Shown here: one piece after another, positions 36,509 to 51,021 of the stretch
Layout: each line of letters opens with the position of its first letter
How positions within the stretch are numbered: the first letter of the stretch is position 1
Assembly: GCA_022747635.1 (NCBI GenBank)
Contig: JAKTNV010000005.1
Span: 82,686,809-82,750,808 of the forward strand
Origin: Hetaerina americana
Lineage: Eukaryota; Arthropoda; Insecta; Odonata; Calopterygidae
Length of the DNA: 64,000 bases
Reading direction: 5' to 3'
Notes under the pieces: model-generated
The model's input: the letters and a program-made list of their open reading frames with translations, nothing else
What the model was told of the DNA's origin: nothing
Database searches by the model: none
Made by a program: the position numbers and the translations under genes

Positions 36509-39500
36509 TTCAATTAGAAGAACGAGCATACTCACGATAGTACGCCTCTACCGTAGTACAGCAAAATAGGGTTGGAATATCATTGAAAAATTAAGCCACC
36601 TCCGGAAATCGGGCCTATTTCGTCGAATGGGAAGCTCGTTCAATATCCATCGGATAAACCCAATCTCCTTACTTCCTCTTCTTTTCATTATTTATAAATT
36701 GTTTGCGTTCAAGTAATTTTTCATTAAATGTATTTTAGCATTTATTCCTCCCAAGCATATGCTAAAACATTCATAGATAACAAATATGGTGAAGGAACTC
36801 ATGCAATACTTTCACCCCCGTCTTGTGTATAAAACTGGATCTTAATGATAAACTCGATACACGATATACCTGTTCTCCTTTCTGCAGATTTCCCCTTTGC
36901 CTATTTCCTGAGTTGTTGTCATTGCTGTCTGAAGCCTGCGCGATGACCGAGTTTTTATGATTCCGGAATTATATGTTCGCAATTCGCTCTGGATTTATTT
37001 TCTTTGTTCGATGGAGAGAATTGGTTTACATCATTGTCTTTAAAAAGTGTTTACATTTTCCAAAAATAGAAGATTCGAATTTTACAATCGTTCCATCCTT
37101 TTGCTCCACCATCAATTTTCACAGCAAAAATAAACACTGAGCTTACCGATACGTAATTTATTTCGCGTTGTACATTACAGAGTGATATTTTATTCTTAAA
37201 TTAATATTTCGTTATTTGTATCATTTTTTTAACCTGTATACTTTCCTTGTCATCAAATCCCCCAACAGATGCACCTTTGGGGCTTTTGATACCGTATATG
37301 ACGTAAAAGACATGTTACGAGTACTTGTTGATCCTTGTTAAGCCTTTGTTGGCTCAACTCGGGGTTTGGAGAGTTTCGCTGTATACGTCAGAGGCAAGGG
37401 ATCGTGTCCTCAGGATTTTCGGCTTGGAGAGGTGGCTCGTGGGAGTAATGAGCGGGGTTTTCGGGATGCAAGAGACTCGTTGAAGAGCAAATGAGGTTCT
37501 CAAGTATCTGTGAAAGTCTGTTGTATATTTGGGTGAAATTTGTGGTGCGAGGAAGTACCTTGACGTCGGTTTCTCCCCTGAATGGAAGCGTTAACTCTAT
37601 CTGCTGACACTCATGCCTTGATGTGGTTTCCTAATAATAAAAAACGCAACAAGATCCCCACTGCATTGAAGTTTCAGGCGCGATTATTTACATGTTCAAC
37701 TGAAAAACCGCCTTCTATGAATCGTATGCGTGATATAAAAATACATCTCTATCCATTATCAAACGTCTCTAGTTTCAACTTGTGACAAAAGTCTAAATTC
37801 TCTTAATTTTCCTCGATGTATTTATTACTAGTTTCACATGATGGCGATTTTCGACAATTTTCCGTTATCCAGCAGGGATACTCTGCATTTCTATCATACT
37901 GTGCAGTTATATTTACGACTGTTCTATTTGAAAGTTTCTGACTCCTAATATGTTATAAATAATTATGAACTGATGCATCGGGAACAAACGCCTTAAAGGG
38001 GACTACAGATGTTTTGGGAAGGGAGGAGTGATTCAACGATGTTTTCCTCTTTTAGACATCTTATTTCGTATAGTGCCAGTGTCATACATCGTGTTTGACC
38101 TCCCTGTTCGACTTCAACTTGAGTGGTACTCGATGTTTTGTAATGAATATGAAAGGTAAAATCTGTAGTTTCAGGCGTAATATGGTGGAATTCAAACATT
38201 ATAGTTAACAAATCATAGTACTTTTCCTCTTGCGATTGATTTGCTGCACGAACTGTTTGGATGTAATGCATCATCTTCAAGTACCAACCTCCTCTCCAAT
38301 AAAAATGTACAATGTCCTTTATTTTCATGCATATAAGGCGACACTTGTGTGCCGGTGGGCCGTTAGTGCTGTTAGTGACGTACTTTTTTTTCTAGTTTGT
38401 AAAAAGCCGTTCCCTGTCCGCTTTCCTTTCTTGTTAGATTATGAATTCATATTTTATTCCTAGTTTTAAGTTTCACTTTCTCGCAAACCGCACTTCCACC
38501 TCAGCCATGTTTCTTTCTTCGATGCCATGCGTTTCTTATGTACAACGACCGGTAAAGGTGGGACTTCACTCACCGGGACGGTTTATACTTGCCCGCTAGG
38601 GCGGTCAATAAAATTTTGTCACCGCAGTTTGGACCAGAAGATGACGTGGAAACCGGTCGTGTAACGAATCAGTATCTAGAGGAAAAGTGTTATCATTCGC
38701 TCATTATAATGTGATGAAATTATTCTTAAAAATATGAGATTTGAGAAGGATATCGTTTTTTCAAGAGGTATTGAATCAATTAAATTATTTAAATCTACAT
38801 CAATAAAAATGTGTGCACGTATCTGTGTATCCAAATGTATATCAGGTCACAAAATTAACCAAATAAATACCTTAGTTATATTCTAAACTGATATCTTCGA
38901 AACGCAGTTTTTGAAATTCAGATTTCTCTATGCTGTCATTTGTTAAATGACAATGCAATATTTTCCAAATAATGGTGAAGTAAACTTGAAATATTTTCTC
39001 CCGAGGGTTGACGCAAACGTTTACTTACAGGACAAGATGGCATGGTGAGATCTTGAGTGCATTTTCAGCCAAATTCATGTCTTGTATAATTCTTATGGTT
39101 TGAAATGCATCATCCTCAACGCGGAAAACCTTTACATTAACCTATCTAGTTTCATACAAGTAATGAATGAATGACAAACTGAAAGAAAGCGTCGGGAGGT
39201 AATTTGATTGAGCATAGCTTCATATAACTTCCAATTAATATTTAACGTATATTATTGGTAATTTTAACTTTTACTGCTTGTATTTTACCATGCGTGCATT
39301 AAAATACCTGGGAGACACAATTTTATCACTTTTAGTGATATTTTTACTGAAAAGGAAAGAATAAAGAACTCGACGATGTGATAAAATGGAATTTGTGGTG
39401 TTTTCGTGGCTGACATTGCTACAAATCGTCATAAAAACCTTGCTTTTCACCCCATGACGGTTGAATATGCAATAATCTCAAAATAGCTTACCATTTTCAG

Positions 39501-39999
39501 TTGAGGTCATTACATGCATGTATGTAGTTTATTTTATCTAACATTAACGCTCACAAATATTTCGTTTCATCCAACTTAGCTAAATGTTTTCCCAGGAACT
39601 TCATAATGTAGTCTCCCAAGAGCACTGTTTTAGCTTTGCTGGTAACAAAAGCTGTTGTTACATTTTGTTTCATCTGGCAGGCCCTTTGAAAGGGCGAGGA
39701 TAAAAGGATGGTCACCTTTCTCCGCCAACCCTGGAGTTCTCAGGCTTTTCAAACTAGCCCCCCCTCAATCTCGGGATTAAAAGATGGACAACCCGGAGGC
39801 TTCATTCCAGGAGACCAACGGCGCATGGTTTTAGAGACTCTTGGTGTATTTATAATCTTCCAAAATTTTCTCTCTTCCAGAAAGACACACCTAAATTCAA
39901 CAGTTTTATGAACGTCGGTAATATTGACCTCAGGTAAAGAACTCCGCTTTCGAATTCATTAGCATGCGATTGTCAGCTTAATGAACGAGGAGTGGGGGG
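36509..39999. other. Intergenic sequence with one possible exon-like ORF
   Basis: Mostly AT-rich and unrecognised. A 111-codon minus-strand frame (37993-38328) has varied residue composition and no low complexity; I do not recognise it. A half-foldback-like motif, CCAGAAGATGACGTGG with ACGACCGGT/ACCGGTCGT at its borders, lies at 38,545-38,660 and resembles the arm of the 14.5-kb foldback. Confidence 0.4.
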
Positions 40000-40440
40000 C
40001 GCAAAGATCTTGCCATTCCCTTCTCCTCACCCCTTCTATCTCCCCCACGCATACCTCCCGCATACCATGGTGGCATAACCCGCCCACGCTTCTAACTCTC
40101 ACTGTAATCCTGTCCGTTTAATTGCCAACTCTCTCGTCCCTCTTCTCGTAACAGCGCCTCCCTCCACTCTCCAACCCACCCCCACCTTCCTCCCCATCCG
40201 ACATCCCTTTCCCTCCATGGCCCGAGAGATTGAGGAACGAGGGGGCGTGGGATGGGGTGTAAGAGTGGATGTTGGATGACATCCAACTTGGCCCCCTTCT
40301 CCTATCTCTCCATCCACTCGATCGCCTATCTCCTCCCCTTCATCCTCGGGCTCCTTTCCCGTCCCGACCTCAGCCAAACCCATCTCCCCTAGTCCGGGAA
40401 ATCTCGGAAACCTCCAGTTCTCCTTTCTAATCCTCCCCTG
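40000..40440. other. GC-rich, pyrimidine-biased block
   Basis: C/T-rich plus strand with a short G-rich insert at about 40,225-40,275. Frames across it are low complexity. No domain seen. Confidence 0.45.
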
Positions 40441-40566
40441 TGTCTACAATGAGTACAATTTGAAATCCACACCAAGGTGAATCGCAAGATTCGTGTCGAT
40501 TACAGTTCAAACGCGTGATTGAAAAGTGTCGGCGTTCAGAAGATTGAATTTGTGATTCGGGAATGA

Positions 40567-40585
40567 GTGTATGTATGTATGTATG
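40567..40585. repeat. (ATGT)n short tandem repeat
   Basis: About four to five tetranucleotide units (GTATGTATGTATGTATGG). Confidence 0.9.
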
Positions 40586-41540
40586 GTTTATTCGTTAAAA
40601 ATTTGAGTTTGGTCTCTAGAGTTGATGTAGATTTCACCGTTTCTTAAAAGGTTGGCGTTCACAACTTCCTGAAGTAGAAGAATGAATTGAGTGGCCATTC
40701 ACAATTCAACAACCTCAAGTCGACGAACATTTTTGCCTGACCTAAACTACAGGACAGAGTGTAAAACTTCGGCGAAGAGAATCCCACAGAGCATGCTCTT
40801 GGTGGTGTGGAGCTATGTAACAGAAGTCCTCCCAGGCATCGGAAATGTCCTTCGTCTTTGGCAGAGCATAAAGGTAGAACGAGGGCTCTTCTTTTTAAGA
40901 AGCCAAGGAAAGAGGAACCGTGCCTTATCACGCACTCTCGAGATATATTGAGCTTTCACAAAATTGACCTTATCAACATTTCGTCTAATCCCAAATGCGT
41001 GCATTAGTGATCACAACGGCGTCATTCAACAATTTTGTCTAAATGAAATAGGCTGGAACTAGAGCATAAACTTCCCCACCTATCTTTATCCGTGATTTCA
41101 GTTCTGCACTAAGGCTTTCTTAAGGTACATTCACTCTTTTTCGTCCCATCTTTCTCCTCCGAGTGGAATAAATCCCTAGCGGGAGTTAGATTCGTGGTTT
41201 ATCAACGAGTGTGAAGTGATTCCGTCACTATTCCGTGGACTCACGCCACCCCATTGGTTTGCGCAGACGTTTATTCGCCGTCGAAATTTGCTGCACGGGG
41301 ATTTCTGGCATTCTGTTTCCTTGAGCAGAGAAGGACTCGCTCGCATTAAGTCGCTGGCATCAAAGAAAAGCCCGAGGAAAAAAACTTGGCCCGTCTCTCT
41401 GGGTCTAAACCGTCAGAACCACTTTCACCGTCGTCGAGTACGGTGCATGACTGCCATGGGCGATAAGTCCTTATCTCTCCCTGCGAGAAGAGACACACGC
41501 GTCGCACGCCCTCTCCCTCAATCGCCCTAAGCTCCGTCTC
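40586..41540. other. Intergenic sequence, moderately GC-rich
   Basis: Several overlapping frames of 60-104 codons occur on both strands (for example 41216-41530 plus). None shows a recognisable domain or an advantage over the opposite strand. Confidence 0.4.
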
Positions 41541-42130
41541 CATCCGACGCCGTCCTTTTGAACGTCTCTTTCTCTCTCCCTCGCACATACCTTCTCTTCC
41601 GATGGATTCTTTCGTCCATTACCCCCAAGAAATCCATCCTCCTCCACGTCTTATTTCTTCCTTCCTTCCCTTTCCCTCTCGCCACCCCCCGCCCCTTCAT
41701 CCCTCTCCCCTCCCGCTATCTGCGCCTCACTCCCCCGTCTCACTCTACTCCCCACCCTCGCGTGGGAAGGAAGTGAAAGGCTAAAAGAGCATGCGAAAGG
41801 CGGCGACGCGGTCGACCGCCAGTGGTGCCGTCTGACTCCAACGTTGAGAACGACAATGGGCGTGAAAAAGGAAAGTGGATAAGGGACGACTCCTATCCCC
41901 TGCCTCCCGCACCCCTTTTCACTCTCGCAAGGGTCCCTTGTTCGTCCCCTCCTCCCCCCCCACGCCGCAATCCCCTTTCCACTACGTGTCGAGAACCACC
42001 ACTCTTCCTTCCAAACACGTCCTGGCCCTAGGCCGCGCCTCCCGCGGGGAAGGGACCCCGGAGGGTGCTTACGCGAGGAGGTGGACAAGTACGTCCGAAA
42101 GATGGATAGCCCAAGGTTTGCATCCCTGCC
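41541..42130. other. GC-rich, pyrimidine-biased block
   Basis: Strongly C/T-biased plus strand with CpG, followed by mixed GC-rich sequence to about 42,130. The 198-codon minus-strand frame (41651-42247) is Arg/Gly/Ser-rich because of composition; I do not call it a gene. Confidence 0.5.
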
Positions 42131-45100
42131 ACATTCGAGGAGGAATGATGGAAGTACAAAATACGACTTGCGTTTCGTAGCGGCCGAATAACCAAGTTTT
42201 AATAATGTAAATAGGAGTAAGGCAGCGGATGTTTGCGCGTGATACAAGCGCGCCTATATATCGAACCCTTAAAAATGTTTACAGTTAACCTCCCCCCCCC
42301 GAGCCATACACGAATTTATTTGTGACTGATTTTTATGCAGTTAAAATCAACGCCGGAAATGTTCCTCAAAGTTAACAGTTCATCTGGTGTTCCTTAGGGA
42401 ACAATAGTAAATGTTAAAGTCATTTTAAACAATTTGTGCAAAGTGAAAAGTAATTCTGTTCAATTTAAGGACATTTTTTATTAAAATATTTTTAGTTGGT
42501 TTGATAAAAAGACTTGTAAACTTTATTGTAGTCTTAAATAACGGGCCCCCAGAACATCTGAATTTGGAATTCGAACCGGTTATTTCGTATCGGTACTGTC
42601 ATTTTGTTTCGCCGGTAGAAATGCTCATCAGCAAAAATTCATAAAACTTTTTCCTGGTGTACTCCCAACTGTTTGATCAGAAATCATAGAAAATCTTCGG
42701 CTGTTGGCTGGATCGTTAATATCTAAGAACTCTTCCATGGAGAATGGTGTGGCATGCGAGACGATCCTATGCTAATTGCCAGTTTAACTACCTTAGGGGA
42801 ATAATTAATTCGATCTCCTTCAAACAACCTCAGGAGTTCCACACTCCCCAGGCTTCGGTGCAGTGCAGGGGGTGTGATGAGATGCCGCCGGTTGGAACAT
42901 AACCAAGCCCTTCAATCAAAACCTCAACTTGAGGCACGTGGTGTTAGAAATATTTATTCTCCTGCTAGTTTTGCACAATATCATTCAATGTTTTCCGCAC
43001 CATTACTCTGAAAAACCCACCAAACTTTGTTTTGTTTATTTCCTAGGCGACATTTGGCTATTTTGATATTCAACCCCAAGGAGTGTTTCACTCCTTTGTA
43101 TTGCCTCGTTTTCAATAAATGCAATATGATAAGGGAAATAAATTCCACTCGAGTTTTTGATTTTGACTGTTTACTTCGAGCACAACTGCGTTTGTCGTTT
43201 CTTAGGTGTGATTTTTTTCTATTTATTCCTGTCTTTTCCATATCGAAGAAATATAAAAATGATGGTGAAATGCGAAAAAAGAGAGTAAATAAAAGTTATG
43301 AAATGTATTTCTCACACATCGATGAGGGAACAGTTATCGATCATGAAAGAATATTTTGAATTAGAACTAGACAATCAGCTAGTCCTCTGCATGCTATTGT
43401 ATCACTTATTAAGTAATGGACAAAGGTGGTGGTTGAAAATAATATTGAAAATTTAAATTATTTGTTGAGCACGGTGGCAGAAGTTCAATAGAGGAGTAGA
43501 GAAACGTAGGAATTTAAAGTGGCCACGTCCCTAAAATAGAGTTCAGTTCCTTGATTTGTATTTTTAATAACATACCATGGAAATCATATTGTGATCATTT
43601 AGTGAGCAATCAAGTTTTACTTTCATACACTCTCCGAAGTGTTATCAAATCGTTTCGGATGTAAAAGTGGATTAACTCCTCTGAATCCTTACTCTTCCTT
43701 AACCTTCGTCCCTTGTGGGTCACTCATCAACAGCCGGCTCCGTCCTTTCGTTAATAAAGGACGACTCCTATTCACTACTTTTCAATTTTTCTTACCTTGT
43801 CAGAACTTCTCACAAAGCTAACCAAAACGAATCACCCATTTACAGCATAAAAGCAGCGCGAACGAGTTAATGTTACCCAAGAATGTTCAAGTTAAATGAA
43901 GATTAATGGCCCATCGTAAATCTCGTATTTTGCTATCTCGAGGAAATTTCATTCTGATTTTGAAAGCTCCTTTTGGAAAGTTGCATATGGCTTAATTTAA
44001 GGAACAACTTTCAGTGGTTTTAGAGTCCCTTGTTTGACAGCGTGTGACCGTGAGATTTTAAAAGCACTGGAGTATATTAACTCTGGAAAGTTTTACATAA
44101 CAAATATTTTCATGATCTCCCTAAAATTATCTTTCCAAATTTGTATTCTAGTATCTCGGGATGGTCTATGATCAAATTAAACCCCTCTATGACTTGTTGG
44201 TTCCTTTTTGCATTAAATATCTCCATACGCATTTCTTCAAAGAATATTCTCAACGGTAACTAAAATGTTTCCAATGATAGTTGTCAAAAAGATTGAATCC
44301 TCTTCGTAGAATTAAGCTGTTTCAACGATATTGATTTTGTCCTATTTTGTCTATGATAAAATCTTATACGTCATGCCTCGTTATGCTGGTACTTTTTCGT
44401 ATATTTCATCTGAAATCGTTTTCGATAAAACTTCCTGATTAATATTTTCCTTTATTTTGGTCAGCTTATTGCCATGCATACTTTCAAGTCTTTAAGAAGT
44501 AATTACTGACTCTCGGAAGGAATGGACAATGGAAATACAGCTATTACTAGGGAGAGTTTACGGACATGACAATGGAAGTTTTATTAGTGTTTAATTCGGA
44601 GTAAGGTAGTTGATATTAAAAATTTGGGCAAGAGTTTATTTTAATAATATTTATAAAAGAGTTTTCATGTTATTGGAAAGCGGTTTTACAATACTTGTGA
44701 AATATGACACATAAGAATTGCATGTTTTTTACACCCTTCTCCAGAGAAATATACACATCAACTGATATGATATTTTTATATTCATGTCCCCTTGCTTTCA
44801 CAATCCATCAATAACGTATCGTACATCCCCTTTCCAAGCCTATCAAATATTTTCTCTTGTAGAAAAACTTTTATTCAGAGAACATGCGTGTTCTCTTATC
44901 GTTCGATATATTTACCCATCCCACTCTGTTTTCTTCTATTTCCACTTCTTCTGTCAACACTATATTCCTTCTGAAGCATCATTCTCCCATGTGTATCAAT
45001 TATTCAGTTACATTCATCTCAACTTGTACACTATCTTGTTAGAATCCTATTTCTCCATCTTGTGTCTGTTCACCCAGTATTTCTCTATTACATTGCAGGA

Positions 45101-45449
45101 TGTTGTCTGAAAAATTTGCTTGAAATAGGTGCGAGTATGTAAATTTACCTTTCAGCTCTAATGTATGTCTACATTATTTTATTTGTCACTTTGCATTTAT
45201 CCTCCTAAGTTCATCAATTGCATTATGAATTTTGTCTCTTTATCCCATAGTTGTTGCAATGATTCATCATTACGTCAAAAAGGGCTGCTAACAACATTCC
45301 TTTCACTGATATTTAATCACGTACAATTCTAAGACTTGTCCAAATATTTCCATTTCCAATAAGTTGTCCAGCAAAGACGTTGATGGACATATTTGCCTGA
45401 TGCTTTTTACTATTTCTGCCTAATTTTTCAACCTCTAATATATGTTGTA
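42131..45449. other. AT-rich intergenic sequence
   Basis: No gene, SINE or transposon recognised. The 108- and 110-codon plus frames (44784-45110, 43027-43359) show no domain. Confidence 0.5.
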
Positions 45450-45457
45450 ATGGAATT

Positions 45458-45568
<111 letters not shown>

Positions 45569-45679
45569 CTCATATATACAGAAACATATATAAGGAAAAG
45601 GGATAGGAACACGTATAAAGGACGAACACAATAGAGGTGGGGAAGGCGGAATCGAACGGATCACAAGAGTAAAAATATC

Positions 45680-45754
45680 TCCTCAACCGGGACTCGAACA
45701 CCGGATCTTTCCACTTGCCGGGCGGATGCTCTTAACCACTTGAGCTATCGAGGA
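45680..45754 (-). tRNA. tRNA-like sequence (Ala-GGC by position), copy 1
   Basis: Read on the minus strand, 75 bases fold into a cloverleaf. The acceptor stem is 7 bp (TCCTCGA with TTGAGGA), the D-stem is GCTC/GAGC, and the anticodon stem TCCGC/GTGGA holds the loop CCGGCAA. The T-arm is 5 bp around TTCGAGT with one bulged T. A and B box motifs for RNA polymerase III are present (TAGCTCAAGTGGTTAAGAG; GTTCGAGTCCC). Two oddities argue against a working tRNA: base 33 is C instead of T, and the T-stem has the bulge. It is more likely the head of a tRNA-derived repeat. Confidence 0.5.
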
Positions 45755-46130
45755 TATGTAATTTACCCTGAGATCCGTGGGTCTTATATGTCGCCAAGCG
45801 CCCCGATTCTTTAGCCAAGAGATGGCGTCAGGGGGCTGTTTCACCCACCAAAGGAGATATAGACAATACACAAGACGAAAGACAGTGGTTAGATTTCATA
45901 CAACATCATACAGGAAAAGAACAGTGCGTTTCGTGGCACGCATAGCCAGAAGAAAGAGATGAGCCACATTGGCCAAATACACATTCAAATACGAAATCCC
46001 GCCAAACGGCGAATAAATACTCATATATACAGAAACATATATAAGGAAAAGGGATAGGAACACGTATAAAGGACGAACACAATAGAGGTGGGGAAGGCGG
46101 AATCGAACGGATCACAAGAGTAAAAATATC

Positions 46131-46205
46131 TCCTCAACCGGGACTCGAACACCGGATCTTTCCACTTGCCGGGCGGATGCTCTTAACCACTTGAGCTATC
46201 GAGGA
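46131..46205 (-). tRNA. tRNA-like sequence (Ala-GGC by position), copy 2
   Basis: Identical to the copy at 45680-45754, 451 bp away, including the C at position 33 and the bulged T. It is carried by the second tandem unit. Confidence 0.5.
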
Positions 46206-46469
46206 TATGTAATTTACCCTGAGATCCGTGGGTCTTATATGTCGCCAAGCGCCCCGATTCTTTAGCCAAGAGATGGCGTCAGGGGGCTGTTTCACCCACC
46301 AAAGGAGATATAGACAATACACAAGACGAAAGACAGTGGTTAGAATTCATACAACATCATACAGGAAAAGAACAGTGCGTTTCGTGGCACGCATAGCCAG
46401 AAGAAAGAGATGAGCCACATTGGCCAAATACACATTCAAATACGAAATCCCGCCAAAGAATGTATATTT

Positions 46470-46578
46470 ATATATATATATATATATATACGTATATACA
46501 CATGGGTTTTTCTATATTATTGTTAGCCAACGTCATCTCGCTCCTTCATTTGAATTATATATATATATATATATATAC
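46470..46578. repeat. Two short (AT)n tracts
   Basis: AT tracts at about 46,470-46,490 and 46,557-46,578, beginning 12 bp after the second tandem unit. The tRNA-like repeat array is thus bracketed by (AT)n on both sides. Confidence 0.9.
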
Positions 46579-47930
46579 ATATACAATTAATTATATATTA
46601 TAAGGAACATGAGCTATTGATAATATCATTGCTTTCCTGCATCGCTGGGTTTCTTTCAAGTATACCGATGTTTGAGACAATGCGTTCCATCACCATCAGT
46701 TCTTTTCTTTTAGGAAACCTTCTAATTAAATCCTATCCTATAATATATATAACATACATTAATATGTAATAAGTTACATTTTCCTCTCTATGGGAACTGG
46801 TTTGTATATAACCGACTAATTTGGAGTCTTCCTTCAGCGATTGTTGTTTTTCACCACCTGCATATTGTAGAGTCGCAACCTTTTTTTCAATTTTCGATTT
46901 ACTACTAGGGCCACTCCAATCTTTAAGTGCATTCATAAGTTATGTTGTCTCTTATTTTTTCATTATTTTTCGTGCTAATGAACAATAGTTTTTCCAGAAG
47001 CATAGACATATTTTTAGTATCCTTGTGACTAGATAATTGGTAATACACTAACATCCTGATGTGTATGCGACCCACATAACCGCCTGTACTAAATGGAGGG
47101 GGAGAGAGGTAGAGGGAGGCGTTATAGCTGAAGACCGCATTTTGGCGTGGTAAATTTCTGTAGTATTCCATGTTGCGTTCATCGTCATCTCATGAAGAGG
47201 GCAAATATTTTTCTTTAGACCATGCCGGTTGTTTCTCTGCTTATCATATCTAAATATAAATAGGTTTTACAAAGCTGTAAATAGTTACAAAATTTCAAAC
47301 GTAAACTCTAAGGTATAATTAATATTTTGACTGAACTCCAGTCTAATCAAAATTGAGAGTAATCATTTATTCCCAATTTTGTTTGAAAATGTAAATTTCT
47401 ATGAATGAAAGAAATGACTTCTATGTAATATCAAATGTAGGGCAGGTCATAAAAATTGCAAAGATGTACCAAGATTATAACATCATACAAAGAGTATCAA
47501 TGACTGTAATTGGGTAATATGTTTATTAATTAATTTATTGATTCAGACGTTTGTTAAGTTATATCATTTTCATTAATGTATATGCGTACCCTCGGAACGT
47601 AGGACTGGAAAAATTCTGGTTTATCTAAGGAAGGGATGTGCTCATTATTACGTATGTCAAGTAACTCAAAAGGTATGATAAAAAACTTATGTACACAGAA
47701 ACTATTCACTACTGGCATAGTTTTTTGAACAAAACTTGGGTTTTGCTATGCTCTGGAAAAATTTATTATTGTTACCATGTAGTGTGGCCATTTGGTCATT
47801 TCAGAGCCTGCGCAGCTTAAATACCACGTGGACAATGATGGCAAAACGAACTTCAGCCAGATATTCAAGACCTTCCTCTTCCATTATACTCTTTTGCAGC
47901 CCGAGAATTAAGACGATGGCGGTTGCCTTT
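46579..47930. other. AT-rich intergenic sequence
   Basis: No gene or repeat recognised. Confidence 0.5.
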
Positions 47931-48274
47931 CTGAGAACCAACCACTCTCTCCCTCTCTCACTCGGCTTCCTCCTTTCTAATCCCCGGATTTCCTCCCTTC
48001 TTCTTCTTCTTTGGACAATCTTACATCTCCCTACTCTCCCCATCCTCTTTATCTCACTCTCTGTTTTACCCTCTCGTCCTTGAACAATCGGAGCTTGGAC
48101 GTTTCCGCATTTCCCCGTGTCCCTACCCCACTCGCACAAAGCGCCACCGCGGACTCGAGCCACTTCATCCACCTCCACCCTCCGCCATGGGAACACGCTC
48201 ATCTCTTTCTGGCTCCTCATATTTCTCCCTTCCTATCCATTCACACACACATACACACACGTATATACGCTTAC

Positions 48275-48312
<38 letters not shown>

Positions 48313-48740
48313 CCTTATCGCCCTCTTTCCACCACATCCACCCCAAAAGGATCGAGGCTACGGCCAGGGACTTGAGCCCTAAAACCTTCCCCACTTTCCC
48401 CCGTCCCTCCATATATCTCCTCCCCCCCCCTCCGATGACTCCTCCCGCCACACACTGTCCCTCAACTCGCAGATATAGTAACTATATATCCGTGCCCACC
48501 CAATCCCGGTCCCTTTGCCGTTCTCTTCATCCTCGTCCTTTCTCTCTTGTATTCCTACTCTCACAAACTCTCTCCCCCGCCGTCCTGCTTCTCTCTCCTT
48601 GTCCCTCTTTCACTCCCTCACCGAATCCCAACCTCAATATTCACGCTCTCGTGCCCACCCCTTGCTTCACGGGCAACCTGGGGGGACTGCTCCTTTCTCT
48701 CTCGTCTCTTTCATCTCTCGCTCTCTCTATGAAATTTTGC
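47931..48740. other. GC-rich, pyrimidine-biased block split by (AT)n
   Basis: C/T-rich plus strand throughout, interrupted by the AC/AT microsatellite at 48,241-48,311. A 209-codon frame reads through both parts but is low complexity (Ser/Pro/Leu and Ile-Tyr repeats) and not a credible gene. Confidence 0.5.
48241..48311. repeat. (AC)n / (AT)n microsatellite
   Basis: Short AC runs followed by about seventeen AT units, lying inside a pyrimidine-rich block. Confidence 0.95.
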
Positions 48741-49353
<613 letters not shown>

Positions 49354-51021
49354 GCAATGTATTTAATCAATTTAGAGTTCTGGATTTGACCATATGTTCA
49401 TGTTTGACTTTAAGTCCTTTACCATTTTGCGGTTCTTGTATTTTCCATTCCACATCATCTTCCCTTTTATTTTTTCCTCTGCCTATGACACTACTTCTTA
49501 TTCTCAATTTTTTTACAGCCGTTAGAGATGGTTTTAAAAAATTATACATTCAGTAATGTTTTTAGTGCTCTAAAACTCTTGACGATTATTCCGCATTCTG
49601 TGAGGCAAGGGAACTCAGTGGTCGTGCATCCATGCATCCACGTATGCATATTGCATCCACTTGTTTCTCCGCATGCCTCCAACCTCACCGCTCTTTCTTG
49701 TTAGCCACACTCACTCACATTTTCTATTACCGTCCACCTTCTTTTCAACTCCAGTTAATACTGTGCAGAAAATACCGATGGTATCTCTTAGAATATATGC
49801 CTTTCGAGTTCCCTCTTCGTCTGTGAGATGCAAATTTCCACTAACTCGGAGAGACGAAAACTTTGGGACGAAAGGGAAAGACGGATTCATTTCTCCGAAT
49901 AAATGAGTAAACTTTCAATGAGAGTCTCGGCAAATATTGTTTCAGAATATTTAGATTATTCAATTTTCTCGGATTTGAAATAGATCCAGGGAAAATATAA
50001 AAATTCGGGAAACCTATTCGTGAAGGCTGGCCAACATATGCTTTTCTCCAAGTAGGTGTTTTTAAATTTTAATGAACACATTATATTTTGGAAAGAATTA
50101 GAAAAGGTCCAGTGAAAATCCGCCTGATTTGTGAAAAATACTTTACCATGAGAAGATGAGTGTGACAGGTCTTTTAGAGGAATTAAGCTGAGACCCTTTT
50201 TGGGTTGTGAAGAGAACAAGTGAGACTGAGACTTTGAGAAAGGTTCAGAACAAACGAGCTTACCAATTACATTAAATAAATTATTAAGTCCCTACACTGT
50301 TTAGGTAGATCAGACCACAATGATAAGATAAGGGAGATAGATTTCAGTACAGATAGATACAAATACTCATTCTTTCAAAGAAACTGCGGGAGATGCCGCA
50401 ACAGTAACTTTTAACGGAGTCATCCGCTAATTTGCATTTCAATGCATTTACACTCTGAAATCGTTGCACTCATATTTTCCCCAGACAATCAGGAATCATA
50501 ATAACATGAAACCAAAGTCACCATAGAAATATTAAGCTTAGTCAATTTAAAAGTCAGGACACAATTTTACGTTGTGCAGGCATGAGGTATATTCGCAGGT
50601 GCATGTGTATGTTTTTTGATAGTATATGTATTAAATGCATGTAAGTTATGAAGATTTTTGCACTAATATGTACAAATTCGTCGGTGTAGATTGGCATAAA
50701 ATTGTGGATTTTGCGAGCAGTTTCATTCTCTTTTACGGGTGGCGACCTAACACCCCCCGCCACACGCCCTTCCGGGGGGTTGCGTTGTACTCTGTAGATG
50801 TAGAACAATAAGTTATAAAATGGTACACCAAATTGACAATGGTATCTCAAACACATTTTTACAGGTTGAATGCGTGACCTACTGCACCAGCAATTAAATC
50901 TTTTCTTCGGCAAATCTACACCTCAATGAGAGATTAATGTTTAGATGCGGAATATGCCCACACGTTGCCAAGCTATGAAAGTCACCACAGCGCAAGATCA
51001 AGAATCTGTATTCAAATGCGG
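49354..51021. other. AT-rich intergenic sequence
   Basis: Mostly unrecognised. A 119-codon minus frame (50554-50913) crosses a GC-rich patch near 50,740-50,790 where CCCCCC and GGGGGG can pair (ACCCCCCGCC...CCGGGGGGTTG); the protein has no motif I know. Confidence 0.4.

Noticed and set aside
41651..42247. 198-codon minus-strand ORF
   Set aside because: Low-complexity composition from a pyrimidine-rich block, with competing open frames on the plus strand.
45683..46413. Duplicated 61-62 codon ORFs in the tandem unit
   Set aside because: They are identical only because the DNA is duplicated; they overlap the tRNA-like sequence and have no domain.
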